Positions 26,804 through 34,656 of a DNA stretch of 64,000 nt are shown in pieces. The stretch lies in assembly GCF_025562715.2 (NCBI RefSeq), contig NZ_JAPFCC010000001.1, positions 4,516,501 through 4,580,500 of the forward strand, written 5' to 3'. A program made the position numbers and the translations under genes. The stretch's first letter is position 1. Each line of letters opens with the position of its first letter. The notes under the pieces were generated by a model. It did not search any database, was not told the DNA's origin, and worked only from the letters and a program-made list of their open reading frames with translations. This DNA is from Endozoicomonas gorgoniicola. Its GTDB lineage: Bacteria > Pseudomonadota > Gammaproteobacteria > Pseudomonadales > Endozoicomonadaceae.

Positions 26804-28279
26804 TCAGCCCTCCTCTTTTTCTCTGAAGCCCTTTTCTATAAAGCCATAGCGACGGTACTGTTTCGATAAAGCACCCACAGATACCATCCAGACAATGGTA
26901 ATGATCATGAATATACTGGCCAGCCAGTGCATTGAGGCGGTCAGTGAGCCCAGGGTAACGATCAGAAACTGCTGTACAAGAGCGCTGGACGATTTTCCCG
27001 CACGGCTGACGATCAGCTCGATGGATGCCTTGCCTTTCAGCTTTTGTTCATTATTCAGGGGGACAAAAGCCATTTCCTTGGTGACATCAAACAGAGTGTA
27101 TTTTGCCGATTTACTGGCAACATTACACAGTGTTCCAATGCTGATACCTGCCAGCAGCATTGGAGCTGAAAGCGCTTCAGGCAGCCAGCTGCTGTTCGAT
27201 AGTGCGACGGCAAGAAAGAAAGGAATGCCGGTACACACCATCAGCAGCGGAGTCCCCAGAGCAGCAATTCGCCAGCCGAAGCGCATCAGTCGCATCGTTA
27301 CTACTGCCATCAGTAAGCATCCCAGGCCGGTATAAAATGTTAACTGTCCCATCAGCATGGAGTACTCGGATTCGGTGGAGTACACACGCACGAGCTGGCT
27401 CTTCCATGCGACTTCCGCCATGTTAATGGCGATACAGTAACCCAGCATGATCAGGGCGATACTTCTCAGGTAAGGACACTTTGCCAGGAAAAGAAAGCTG
27501 CTTTTTAAAGGCAACCGGGTAGCGGTATCGCCATGATTTTTCTGTGGGGCAGAAAGGGAAGGGGCCAGCGTCATGCTGTGATAGTAAAGCCAGATAATAA
27601 TCAGCCCGCAGACCACAAAAATCATTGAGAGATAGATCAGACTTACCTGCCAGCCATTGTCATTGTGTCCGGTCAGCTCGCGAACCAGTAACAGGATCAT
27701 TGGACCAGAGAGCAATGAGGCGCTGTTTCCAACGAGTGTCAGCAATGGGTACTCCCTTGACGCTGATTTAACCGTACTTGTGTCGTTTACCGTAGACCAG
27801 AACAGTGTGCAGAGAACCCCGGTACCCCAGAGTTCGGCACAGGCAAACAGAATGGTTAAAGGCCAGTTTTCCAGTAGCCCGCTGATCAGGGTCAGGTTGT
27901 CTGGCAGATAGTCGGACATCATCTGACAAATAGAGCTGGGGGCGAGTTCAGCCAGGTTGGGGTAGAGATACAGCGAAAAGACGGGCATCCAGACCAGAAA
28001 TGGCACAATGGTAAAAACAAACAGGTGTTGTTTGGAAAGGCGGTTCGCCAAAAAACTGTAACAGAAGACAAAGAGAAAGGCTGATGGGGTAACGACCCAC
28101 AACTTGATAAATGGAATAATCTCTGCACCCATTCGAGTGACCAGCAGAGATTCTTTCAGATTGCGCAGTATGTCGAAGTTGATGATGCACAAAAACATCA
28201 TAAAGGCGTGGTTGAGGAAAAGAGAGTGTTTTTGCAGGCATCCCGGAAGCATGGATGTACCTCTTGCGTTGAGTGGCAT
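26804..28279 (-). CDS. ATP/ADP carrier-type nucleotide transporter (NTT/Tlc family)
   Basis: A 491-residue polytopic membrane protein with about 11-12 hydrophobic segments. It is recognised by NTT-family signatures: RNLKESLLVTRMGAEIIPF near the N-terminus, CAELWGTGVLCTLFWSTVND, VAWKSQLVRVYSTESEYS, and DVTKEMAFVPLNNEQKLKGK with a following VSRAGKSSSALVQQF. This family exchanges host ATP for ADP, or moves nucleotides or NAD, in Chlamydia, Rickettsia and plastids, and is rare in other bacteria. Substrate specificity cannot be read from sequence. It is divergent from the SahR-like regulator gene, with a SahR-type palindrome 22 bp upstream of the first ATG. An alternative start at 28252 would drop nine residues. 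Confidence 0.9.
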   Translation of the reverse strand: MPLNARGTSMLPGCLQKHSLFLNHAFMMFLCIINFDILRNLKESLLVTRMGAEIIPFIKLWVVTPSAFLFVFCYSFLANRLSKQHLFVFTIVPFLVWMPVFSLYLYPNLAELAPSSICQMMSDYLPDNLTLISGLLENWPLTILFACAELWGTGVLCTLFWSTVNDTSTVKSASREYPLLTLVGNSASLLSGPMILLLVRELTGHNDNGWQVSLIYLSMIFVVCGLIIIWLYYHSMTLAPSLSAPQKNHGDTATRLPLKSSFLFLAKCPYLRSIALIMLGYCIAINMAEVAWKSQLVRVYSTESEYSMLMGQLTFYTGLGCLLMAVVTMRLMRFGWRIAALGTPLLMVCTGIPFFLAVALSNSSWLPEALSAPMLLAGISIGTLCNVASKSAKYTLFDVTKEMAFVPLNNEQKLKGKASIELIVSRAGKSSSALVQQFLIVTLGSLTASMHWLASIFMIITIVWMVSVGALSKQYRRYGFIEKGFREKEEG

Positions 28280-28300
28280 ACGTTTTGATACAATCAGAGC

Positions 28301-28322
28301 TATATCAAAAAATTTTGATATA
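28301..28322. promoter_or_regulatory. SahR-type operator 1 (between NTT and the regulator gene)
   Basis: A perfect palindrome, TATATCAA-N6-TTGATATA (in full TATATCAAAA-AA-TTTTGATATA). The identical half-sites and N6 spacing recur at 31173-31194 before ahcY. The right half overlaps the -35 of the regulator gene. Assignment to SahR is inferred from position and recurrence. An extra TTTTGATA half-site sits at 28283-28290. Confidence 0.75.
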
Positions 28323-28343
28323 CATCATAGTGCTTGCTAAAAT
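28315..28343 (+). promoter_or_regulatory. Promoter of the SahR-like regulator gene
   Basis: TTGATA (28315-28320), 17-bp spacer, TAAAAT (28338-28343). The -35 lies inside the operator, so bound regulator would block RNA polymerase, which suggests autoregulation. Confidence 0.7.
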
Positions 28344-28420
28344 TCGCAATGAAGTAATGGATGCGAAACTAAAAAGCTGCAATAACCGCAGGTCTTTTTT
28401 CATGGCATGAGGAGCATAGC

Positions 28421-29380
28421 TTGTCAGATACTGAAATGGTCGATCAGCTTGCCATTTTCGGCAAAGCCATTGGTGACGCTCTCAGACTGCAGGTCCTCAG
28501 GGTGCTCAGCACTGACTCTTTCGGGGTGCTGGAGTTAAGCCATGTGTTTGGCATGCGTCAGCCAGCCATGAGTCATCACCTCAAAGTACTTTCCCAGGCC
28601 GGACTGGTGTCAACACGCAAGGAAGGTAATACCGTTTTTTACCGCAGGTCACTGCCACCCTCTGTCGAAGCTTTTGGTGATGCGGTTCGCTCCCTGTTCA
28701 GGGCGGTTGACGGGTTAGTTCTGCCTGCTGAGCTGGAACTCCGGCTTGAAGCCATCAGGGAGCAGCGTGCAGAACAGTCCATGGCGTTTTTTGCCCGGCA
28801 CGTGGAGGAGTTTCGACAGCATCAGGAGCTGATTGCTGACCACGAGCTTTATGCCCGGTGTGTTGCCGATGTACTCAAAAGCACAGAAATGCCTGAGCGG
28901 GCTCTGGCTCTGGAGCTGGGTCCGGGAGAAGGGGAATTTCTGCAAACCCTCAGCCAACGCTTTAATCAGGTCTATGCTGTTGATAATTCTGGAGAGATGC
29001 TCGCCAGTAGCCAGCATTTCGCTGAAAAATACGCTCTGAAAAACATAGAGTTTATCCATGGTGAGCTGAAAACACTGCAACATCTTGAAGAGCAGTTCGA
29101 CTGTATTGTCGCCAACATGGTGTTGCACCACATACCCAGTCCTTCAGGAATTTTCAAACAGGTAGCCAGCCTGCTGAAGCCCGGTGGCAGTTTTCTGATC
29201 AGTGACCTGAGTCAGCACGATCAGGACTGGGTACGGGAATCCTGCGGTGATATTTGGCTGGGGTTCAGTAGCGATGACCTCGATAACTGGGCTCAGGATG
29301 CAGGTCTGAACTCCGGAGAATCGCAGTATCTGGGGTTACGTAACGGGTTTCAGATTCAGGTTCGCCGATTTTATCGCTAG
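28421..29380 (+). CDS. sahR: SahR-type regulator: ArsR DNA-binding domain fused to SAM-methyltransferase-like domain
   Basis: 319 residues. Residues 1-100 are an ArsR winged helix (MRQPAMSHHLKVLSQAGLV). Residues about 140-319 are a class I methyltransferase-like fold with motif I LELGPGEGEF and NMVLHHIPSP. This two-domain architecture next to metK, ahcY and metF is that of SahR, which represses methionine-cycle genes and releases DNA when S-adenosylhomocysteine accumulates. TTG 28421 is chosen because GAGGAG lies 6 nt upstream; the first ATG (28436) has no such site. Whether it methylates anything is unknown; the domain probably serves as the ligand sensor. metK follows 180 bp downstream on the same strand. 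Confidence 0.88.
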   Translation: MSDTEMVDQLAIFGKAIGDALRLQVLRVLSTDSFGVLELSHVFGMRQPAMSHHLKVLSQAGLVSTRKEGNTVFYRRSLPPSVEAFGDAVRSLFRAVDGLVLPAELELRLEAIREQRAEQSMAFFARHVEEFRQHQELIADHELYARCVADVLKSTEMPERALALELGPGEGEFLQTLSQRFNQVYAVDNSGEMLASSQHFAEKYALKNIEFIHGELKTLQHLEEQFDCIVANMVLHHIPSPSGIFKQVASLLKPGGSFLISDLSQHDQDWVRESCGDIWLGFSSDDLDNWAQDAGLNSGESQYLGLRNGFQIQVRRFYR

Positions 29381-29560
29381 CGAATGATCGATAGCTGATG
29401 GTCGGTAAACGACGATTATCTAATGATTAAGAGGCTGGCTGGGAATAGTTTTAATGATTTTATTCGCAGCCAGCTTCAACGTACTAATTTTCTGTGGTGC
29501 GGTTTTATCCCGGTAAAGGATAAACGGCATCATGGTTGTTTAATGAGGCACAAGAAGACA

Positions 29561-30724
29561 ATGGCAGATTATTCTCTGTTTACCTCCGAGTCTGTATCGG
29601 AAGGTCATCCGGATAAAGTAGCGGATCAGATTTCTGATGCGATTCTGGATGCGATCCTGAAAGACGACCCGGATGCCCGTGTTGCGGTTGAAACCATGGT
29701 TAAAACCGGCATGGTGATCGTGGCGGGTGAGGTTCGTACCGAGACTTACGTTGATATTGAAGAGCTGGTGCGTAAGGTCGTGACAGGGATCGGTTATAAT
29801 CATGGCGACCTGGGCTTTGACGGTGAATGCGTTGCTGTCCTGAACGCCATCGGTAAGCAGTCCCCGGACATTGCTGTTGGTGTAGACGAAACCGAAGAAC
29901 ACGAAATGGGTGCTGGCGACCAGGGCCTGATGTTCGGTTATGCCACCAACGAAACGCCGGTTCTGATGCCTGCGCCTATTTATTACTCCCATATGTTGGT
30001 AAAGCGTCAGGCTGAACTGCGCAAAAATGGCACACTGCCATGGTTGCGTCCGGATGCCAAGAGTCAGGTTACTATGCGTTACGACGCACAGGGCAAGGTT
30101 CAGAGTGTTGATGCTGTTGTCCTGTCTACCCAGCACGACCCTGAAATCTCTCAGGAACAATTGCAGAAAGACATTCTGGAACATGTTATCAAGCCAGTGT
30201 TTCCGGCGGAGTGGCTGCACGAAGAGACTCAGTACCACATCAACCCAACGGGTATCTTTGTTATCGGTGGCCCGGTTGGCGACTGCGGCCTGACGGGTCG
30301 TAAGATCATTGTTGACACCTATGGCGGTATGGCTCGTCACGGTGGTGGTGCGTTCTCCGGTAAAGACCCCTCCAAGGTTGACCGTTCCGCTGCTTACGCA
30401 GGTCGTTATGTAGCCAAAAACATTGTAGCTGCGGGTCTGGCAGATAAGTGTGAGATTCAGGTGTCTTACGCGATTGGAGTGGCAGAGCCGACTTCAATCT
30501 CCATCAACACCTTTGACACTGGCAAGATTGCCGACGAGAAAATTGTTGAGCTGGTGCGTGCACACTTTGATCTGCGCCCTAAAGGTCTGATCAGCATGCT
30601 GGACCTGAAGCGTCCGATCTATCAGAAAACCGCTGCCTATGGTCACTTTGGTCGTGAAGACGAAGAGTTCACCTGGGAGCAAACCGACAAGGCTGATGCC
30701 CTGCGCGCTGCCGCAGGCCTGTAA
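29561..30724 (+). CDS. metK: S-adenosylmethionine synthetase
   Basis: Makes SAM from methionine and ATP. 387 residues (E. coli 384). Signatures: FTSESVSEGHPDKVADQ at the N-terminus, GAGDQGLMFGYA (adenosine-binding) and GGGAFSGKDPSKVDRSAAY (P-loop-like phosphate region). ATG 29561 is chosen because it places the family start (MADYSLFTSE) correctly; the frame is open about 140 bp further upstream but that part has no homology. It is probably cotranscribed with the upstream regulator, and a terminator follows at 30753. Confidence 0.97.
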   Translation: MADYSLFTSESVSEGHPDKVADQISDAILDAILKDDPDARVAVETMVKTGMVIVAGEVRTETYVDIEELVRKVVTGIGYNHGDLGFDGECVAVLNAIGKQSPDIAVGVDETEEHEMGAGDQGLMFGYATNETPVLMPAPIYYSHMLVKRQAELRKNGTLPWLRPDAKSQVTMRYDAQGKVQSVDAVVLSTQHDPEISQEQLQKDILEHVIKPVFPAEWLHEETQYHINPTGIFVIGGPVGDCGLTGRKIIVDTYGGMARHGGGAFSGKDPSKVDRSAAYAGRYVAKNIVAAGLADKCEIQVSYAIGVAEPTSISINTFDTGKIADEKIVELVRAHFDLRPKGLISMLDLKRPIYQKTAAYGHFGREDEEFTWEQTDKADALRAAAGL

Positions 30725-30752
30725 ACACAGACCTTGTTCTGATCCCGCTTTG

Positions 30753-30780
30753 AAGGCTGTCATCTGGCAGCCTTTTTTTT
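30753..30780 (+). terminator. Rho-independent terminator after metK
   Basis: AAGGCTG and CAGCCTT stem (extendable to 10 bp with one G-U pair), followed by eight T. Confidence 0.88.
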
Positions 30781-30945
30781 GAGTTGGGCAACAACGATTC
30801 AGACAGGTGCAAGTGCGATTAACACGGTTGTCAGTGTTTTTGCCACTGACCGGTACAAAGCCGGGTTACTGTATTCTAAAGTCACGCAAACCGCTAAAAT
30901 GAAAGAGCCTGATGGCTCATCCTTCTAAAAAGAGAGGTATTGTTT

Positions 30946-31140
30946 ATGGAACTGAATCACCCTGAACGCCTTGAACCTCATATCCTGCTTGGGATCGCCA
31001 ACGAACGGTTGCGTCATGACTGTAAAAACCTCCAGCAGCTGTCTGATGATCTGGATGTTCCGGTCAAACAACTGGAACGGTTGATGAAGCAGATTCATTA
31101 CCACTATCGGCTCAAAAATAACCAGTTTACCCACGATTGA
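30946..31140 (+). CDS. Small DUF4250-family protein
   Basis: 64 residues of unknown function. The pattern HILLGIANERLRH, LQQLSDDLDVPVKQLE and NNQF at the C-terminus matches the short DUF4250 family as I remember it. ATG 30946 has AGAGAGG 8 nt upstream; TTG 30940 is the only earlier in-frame start. It lies between the metK terminator and the operator-hairpin before ahcY, on the same strand, so it is its own unit inside the methyl-cycle cluster. Confidence 0.7.
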   Translation: MELNHPERLEPHILLGIANERLRHDCKNLQQLSDDLDVPVKQLERLMKQIHYHYRLKNNQFTHD

Positions 31141-31168
31141 CGAACGGCTGCATTCAGCTGAACCTGAT

Positions 31169-31202
31169 AACCTATATCAAAATTAATTGATATAGGTTTT
31201 TT
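31169..31202 (+). promoter_or_regulatory. SahR-type operator 2, also a terminator-like hairpin
   Basis: AACCTATATCAA-N6-TTGATATAGGTT (31169-31198) followed by four more T (31199-31202). The core TATATCAA-N6-TTGATATA (31173-31194) has the same half-sites and spacing as operator 1. The 12-bp stem plus T-run could terminate transcription from the DUF4250 gene, and the same DNA could be the operator of ahcY. Confidence 0.75.
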
Positions 31203-31215
31203 GCACTGCTAGACT
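31187..31215 (+). promoter_or_regulatory. Promoter of ahcY
   Basis: TTGATA (31187-31192, the right operator half-site), 17-bp spacer, TAGACT (31210-31215). This is the same geometry as the regulator gene's promoter. Confidence 0.65.
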
Positions 31216-31255
31216 CCTTAACACACTTCGGAAAATACGCAGACAGGTTCTACCT

Positions 31256-32653
31256 ATGAGCGCCATTCTTGAAACACAGACAGCTTCTACTGACTATCGT
31301 GTGGCTGATATCAGCCTGGCAGACTGGGGACGACGTGAAATTCAAATCGCTGAAGGTGAAATGCCTGCACTGATGGCGATCCGCAATAAGTATCGTGATC
31401 AGCAGCCTCTGAAAGGTGCCCGCATCATGGGCTGTATTCACATGACCATTCAGACCGCCGTATTGATTGAAACACTGGTGGAACTGGGCGCAGAGGTTCG
31501 CTGGTCATCCTGCAATATTTTCTCAACACAAGACCATGCCGCTGCTGCGGTTGCTGCCGCTGGTGTTCCTGTCTTTGCCTGGAAAGGCGAAACTGAAGAA
31601 GAGTTCTGGTGGTGTATTGAACAAACCATTCTTAATCAGGATGGGACACCCTGGGACTCCAATATGATTCTGGACGACGGTGGTGACCTGACCCTGTTGA
31701 TGCACGACAAATTCCCTGAATTGCTGGATAACATTCACGGTATTTCTGAGGAAACCACCACCGGTGTTCACCGTCTGCTGGAAATGCTGGAAAAAGGCAC
31801 CCTGAAAGTGCCCGCCATCAATGTAAACGACGCAGTTACCAAGAGTAAGAACGATAACAAATACGGCTGTCGCCACTCCCTTAACGATGCCATCAAGCGT
31901 GGTACTGACCATCTGCTGGCCGGTAAGAAAGCCCTGGTCATTGGTTACGGCGATGTGGGCAAAGGGTCTGCCGCTTCCCTGCGTCAGGAAGGCATGATTG
32001 TGAAAGTCAGTGAGGTTGATCCAATCTGTGCCATGCAGGCGTGTATGGACGGTTTCGAGGTGGTGTCGCCGTACATCAATGGCGAAAACGACGGCACTGA
32101 AAACAGCATTAACAAAGAACTTCTGGCGACAACGGATCTGCTGGTCACCACCACCGGCAACGTACACGTGTGCGACCGCAATATGCTGAAAACCCTGAAG
32201 AGCAGTTGTGTAGTCTGCAATATTGGCCACTTTGATACCGAAATTGATACCACCTTTATGCGTGAACACTGGGAGTGGGAGGAGGTTAAACCTCAGGTGC
32301 ATAAAATATGGCGCAATAAAGGTGACAACGATCATTTGATTCTGCTGTCAGAAGGACGACTCGTGAATCTTGGTAATGCTACCGGACATCCGTCGCGCAT
32401 TATGGACGGTTCCTTTGCCAACCAGGTGCTGGCTCAGATTCACCTCTATGCAGCGGGTTTTGCCAGCCTGTCTGCTGAAGACAAGGTAGCAAACCTTTAC
32501 GTCACCCTGCTGCCCAAGAAGCTGGATGAAGAAGTGGCGAGTTACATGGTTGAAGGTTTTGGCGGTGTTGTTACGCAACTGACACAAGAACAGGCGGATT
32601 ACATTAACGTGCCGGTTGAAGGTCCGTTTAAAGGTGATGACTACAAATACTGA
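31256..32653 (+). CDS. ahcY: Adenosylhomocysteinase (SAH hydrolase)
   Basis: Reversibly splits S-adenosylhomocysteine to homocysteine and adenosine, removing the product inhibitor of methyltransferases. 465 residues. Signatures: the substrate region GCIHMTIQTAVLIETL, SSCNIFSTQDHAAAA, the NAD-binding loop GYGDVGKGSAASLR and the C-terminal FKGDDYKY lysine/tyrosine clamp. ATG 31256 has only a weak purine stretch upstream. metF follows about 100 bp later, so the two are likely cotranscribed. Confidence 0.97.
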   Translation: MSAILETQTASTDYRVADISLADWGRREIQIAEGEMPALMAIRNKYRDQQPLKGARIMGCIHMTIQTAVLIETLVELGAEVRWSSCNIFSTQDHAAAAVAAAGVPVFAWKGETEEEFWWCIEQTILNQDGTPWDSNMILDDGGDLTLLMHDKFPELLDNIHGISEETTTGVHRLLEMLEKGTLKVPAINVNDAVTKSKNDNKYGCRHSLNDAIKRGTDHLLAGKKALVIGYGDVGKGSAASLRQEGMIVKVSEVDPICAMQACMDGFEVVSPYINGENDGTENSINKELLATTDLLVTTTGNVHVCDRNMLKTLKSSCVVCNIGHFDTEIDTTFMREHWEWEEVKPQVHKIWRNKGDNDHLILLSEGRLVNLGNATGHPSRIMDGSFANQVLAQIHLYAAGFASLSAEDKVANLYVTLLPKKLDEEVASYMVEGFGGVVTQLTQEQADYINVPVEGPFKGDDYKY

Positions 32654-32755
32654 GTCATCACACCTGCCACGGATGGTGGGTTATACAAGCGTGATGGCTG
32701 CTGACTGCAAGTTGCGGCCCACGGTCAATAACAAAAGCATACAGCCGTAAAGAAG

Positions 32756-33604
32756 ATGACAATGACAACAAACACGCCGCCCATCAGTTTTGAGTTTTTT
32801 CCCGCCAAGACCCCAGAGGGGGCGAAAAAACTCGAAATCACTGCCAGTCAGCTGGCAGAGAACAAGCCGGAATTCTTTTCGGTGACATACGGGGCTGGTG
32901 GCTCAACCCGGGATCGTACCCTTGAGACGGTGACAGGGTTAAGTCAGGTGACAGGTGTCAGCACAGTGCCTCACCTCTCTTGTGTTGGTGACACCCGACA
33001 GGAACTGAGAGCATTGCTCAAACAGTACCAGCAACTGGGTATTAACCGACTCGTTGCCCTTCGTGGTGACCGGCCTTCCGGTATGGGAGGGTTTCATGGT
33101 GAGCTTCACTATGCCAACGAACTGGTCAGTTTTATTCGTGAAGAGACCGGTGACCACTTTACTCTTGAAGTAGCCGCTTATCCTGAATCACACCCCCAGG
33201 CGCAGAACTTTGAGCAGGATTTGCTGAACTTTAAACGCAAAGTCAACGCCGGAGCCAATTCGGCGATTACCCAGTATTTCTTTAATGCAGAAGCCTATTT
33301 TTATTTCCGCGATCGTGCCACTGCTCTGGGGATCGAAATCCCTATTGTTCCCGGTATTATGCCGATTACCAATTACACCAGGCTGGCCCGGTTCTCGGAT
33401 GCCTGTGGCGCTGAAATTCCACGCTGGATTCGCAAACAGCTTGAGGCTTATGGTGACGATGTGCAGAGCATCAGGCAGTTTGGCGAGGAAGTGGTTACTA
33501 AGCTGTGCGAACGATTGATCGCTGATGGTGTACCGGGATTGCACTTTTATACCCTGAACCAGGCTCCTGCCGTACAGAGGATTTGCCGGAACCTTGAGCT
33601 TTAA
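32756..33604 (+). CDS. metF: 5,10-methylenetetrahydrofolate reductase
   Basis: FAD enzyme that makes 5-methyl-tetrahydrofolate, the methyl donor for methionine synthesis. 282 residues. Signatures: ISFEFFPAKTPEG at the N-terminus, SVTYGAGGSTRDRT, RGDRPSG and ITQYFFNAEAYFYF. The second ATG at 32762 (two codons later) has AAGAAG at a better distance and may be the real start. With ahcY and metK it completes the SAM-SAH-homocysteine-methionine cycle except for methionine synthase, which is not in the window. Confidence 0.96.
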   Translation: MTMTTNTPPISFEFFPAKTPEGAKKLEITASQLAENKPEFFSVTYGAGGSTRDRTLETVTGLSQVTGVSTVPHLSCVGDTRQELRALLKQYQQLGINRLVALRGDRPSGMGGFHGELHYANELVSFIREETGDHFTLEVAAYPESHPQAQNFEQDLLNFKRKVNAGANSAITQYFFNAEAYFYFRDRATALGIEIPIVPGIMPITNYTRLARFSDACGAEIPRWIRKQLEAYGDDVQSIRQFGEEVVTKLCERLIADGVPGLHFYTLNQAPAVQRICRNLEL

Positions 33605-33746
33605 GAGGGCTAAATCGGATTCCGTGCACTGGTTGTATGGGATTCGGTGTTTGTGAGTGCTTACAAATAGCTAATTTGAGGGCGCTCGACGGTAGCAGTT
33701 TCTGCGGCTATATTCTGTCTGTGTATTCAAAGTTTGCGGATTTCTT

Positions 33747-34406
33747 ATGTCTCTGTCTTCCGCTCAAGAACTTCTGGAATTAAGCCGTAGTTTCTATAAG
33801 GGTTCCGTGAAGTCTTCAAACAAGCGCTATTCCTATGGCTATGGAGCCACTCCCTTCAATCGAAAATTTCAACGCAACTTCAACTCCAAAAAAGCAAGTA
33901 GCGCACTGGCAACCATAAAAGCCCCGGGAGATATATACAGAACTTTAGAAGCATGTGAACCGCAAAACAGGTTTGGTAACTGCTCTCAATATTCATTGAT
34001 TGCAGCTAGATATGGCCTTATGAAAAAAATTCCAAATATCTGGATAGCAGTTCATGAGGACGGAGTGCACACTTTTTTAGTGCTGGCACGGGAATCTTTT
34101 AACTTTGAGAGCCTGACGTTTGCCGACTTCAGCGAAGTTGGTGACAGGGCATTTTTCGTATGTGATCCGTGGTTTAATGTTGCCTGCGAAGTGGGTCTTT
34201 ACAAAATCATGATCTTAATGAAATCCTCTCAGTGGGCAGATCAGGGTAAAGAAATACTTTCAATATTTTCTCCCGACCCTGAGAAAGCTACTGAGTGGGT
34301 TAAGAGGTTATTTATTGGTCGTATACTGTTTTATCAATTGACCGATAATAATGGAAACCCCACCCGATTTTACGCAGAAGATTTTTTAGGCTCAAATTTT
34401 TCATAG
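33747..34406 (+). CDS. Unknown protein with possible Cys-His-Asp triad
   Basis: 219 residues, not recognised by family. FGNCSQYSLIAARYGL (Cys79), EDGVHTFLVL (His108) and FFVCDPWFNV (Asp140) have the order and spacing of papain/transglutaminase-like enzymes. In those folds a cysteine at a helix start is followed by a histidine strand and a DPW-type strand. Several bacterial effectors share this GNC...HxF...DPW arrangement; this is inference from pattern only. The N-terminus is rich in Ser, Lys and Arg, with no signal peptide. Base composition is more AT-rich than the methionine genes before it. It may be a cytoplasmic enzyme or a secreted effector. Confidence 0.6.
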   Translation: MSLSSAQELLELSRSFYKGSVKSSNKRYSYGYGATPFNRKFQRNFNSKKASSALATIKAPGDIYRTLEACEPQNRFGNCSQYSLIAARYGLMKKIPNIWIAVHEDGVHTFLVLARESFNFESLTFADFSEVGDRAFFVCDPWFNVACEVGLYKIMILMKSSQWADQGKEILSIFSPDPEKATEWVKRLFIGRILFYQLTDNNGNPTRFYAEDFLGSNFS

Positions 34407-34656
34407 GTGAGCACTATTAAAACCTCTTTAACTCATTGACAGTACTGTTTTTTTATCCAAGCGAGATTCTGGCACTGGTGCCTTCCCGGGCAGTTCTCTA
34501 ACCTGCTGAGGGAGCTCAGGCTCATTTTATATGGGAGAAGGCTGGAGCTTTGATTATGCTTTTTTAGTGACTATATTTTTATTAGCACTGTTTCATTGCC
34601 TCTTTTCTGTTTAGGCTTAAGGTACGTCCCTATAAATATGAGAATCAAGTGACCTT

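Noticed and set aside
31141..31255. SAH riboswitch before ahcY
   Set aside because: The leader is only about 55 nt after the predicted start and lacks the conserved SAH-riboswitch sequence; the SahR-type palindrome explains control better.
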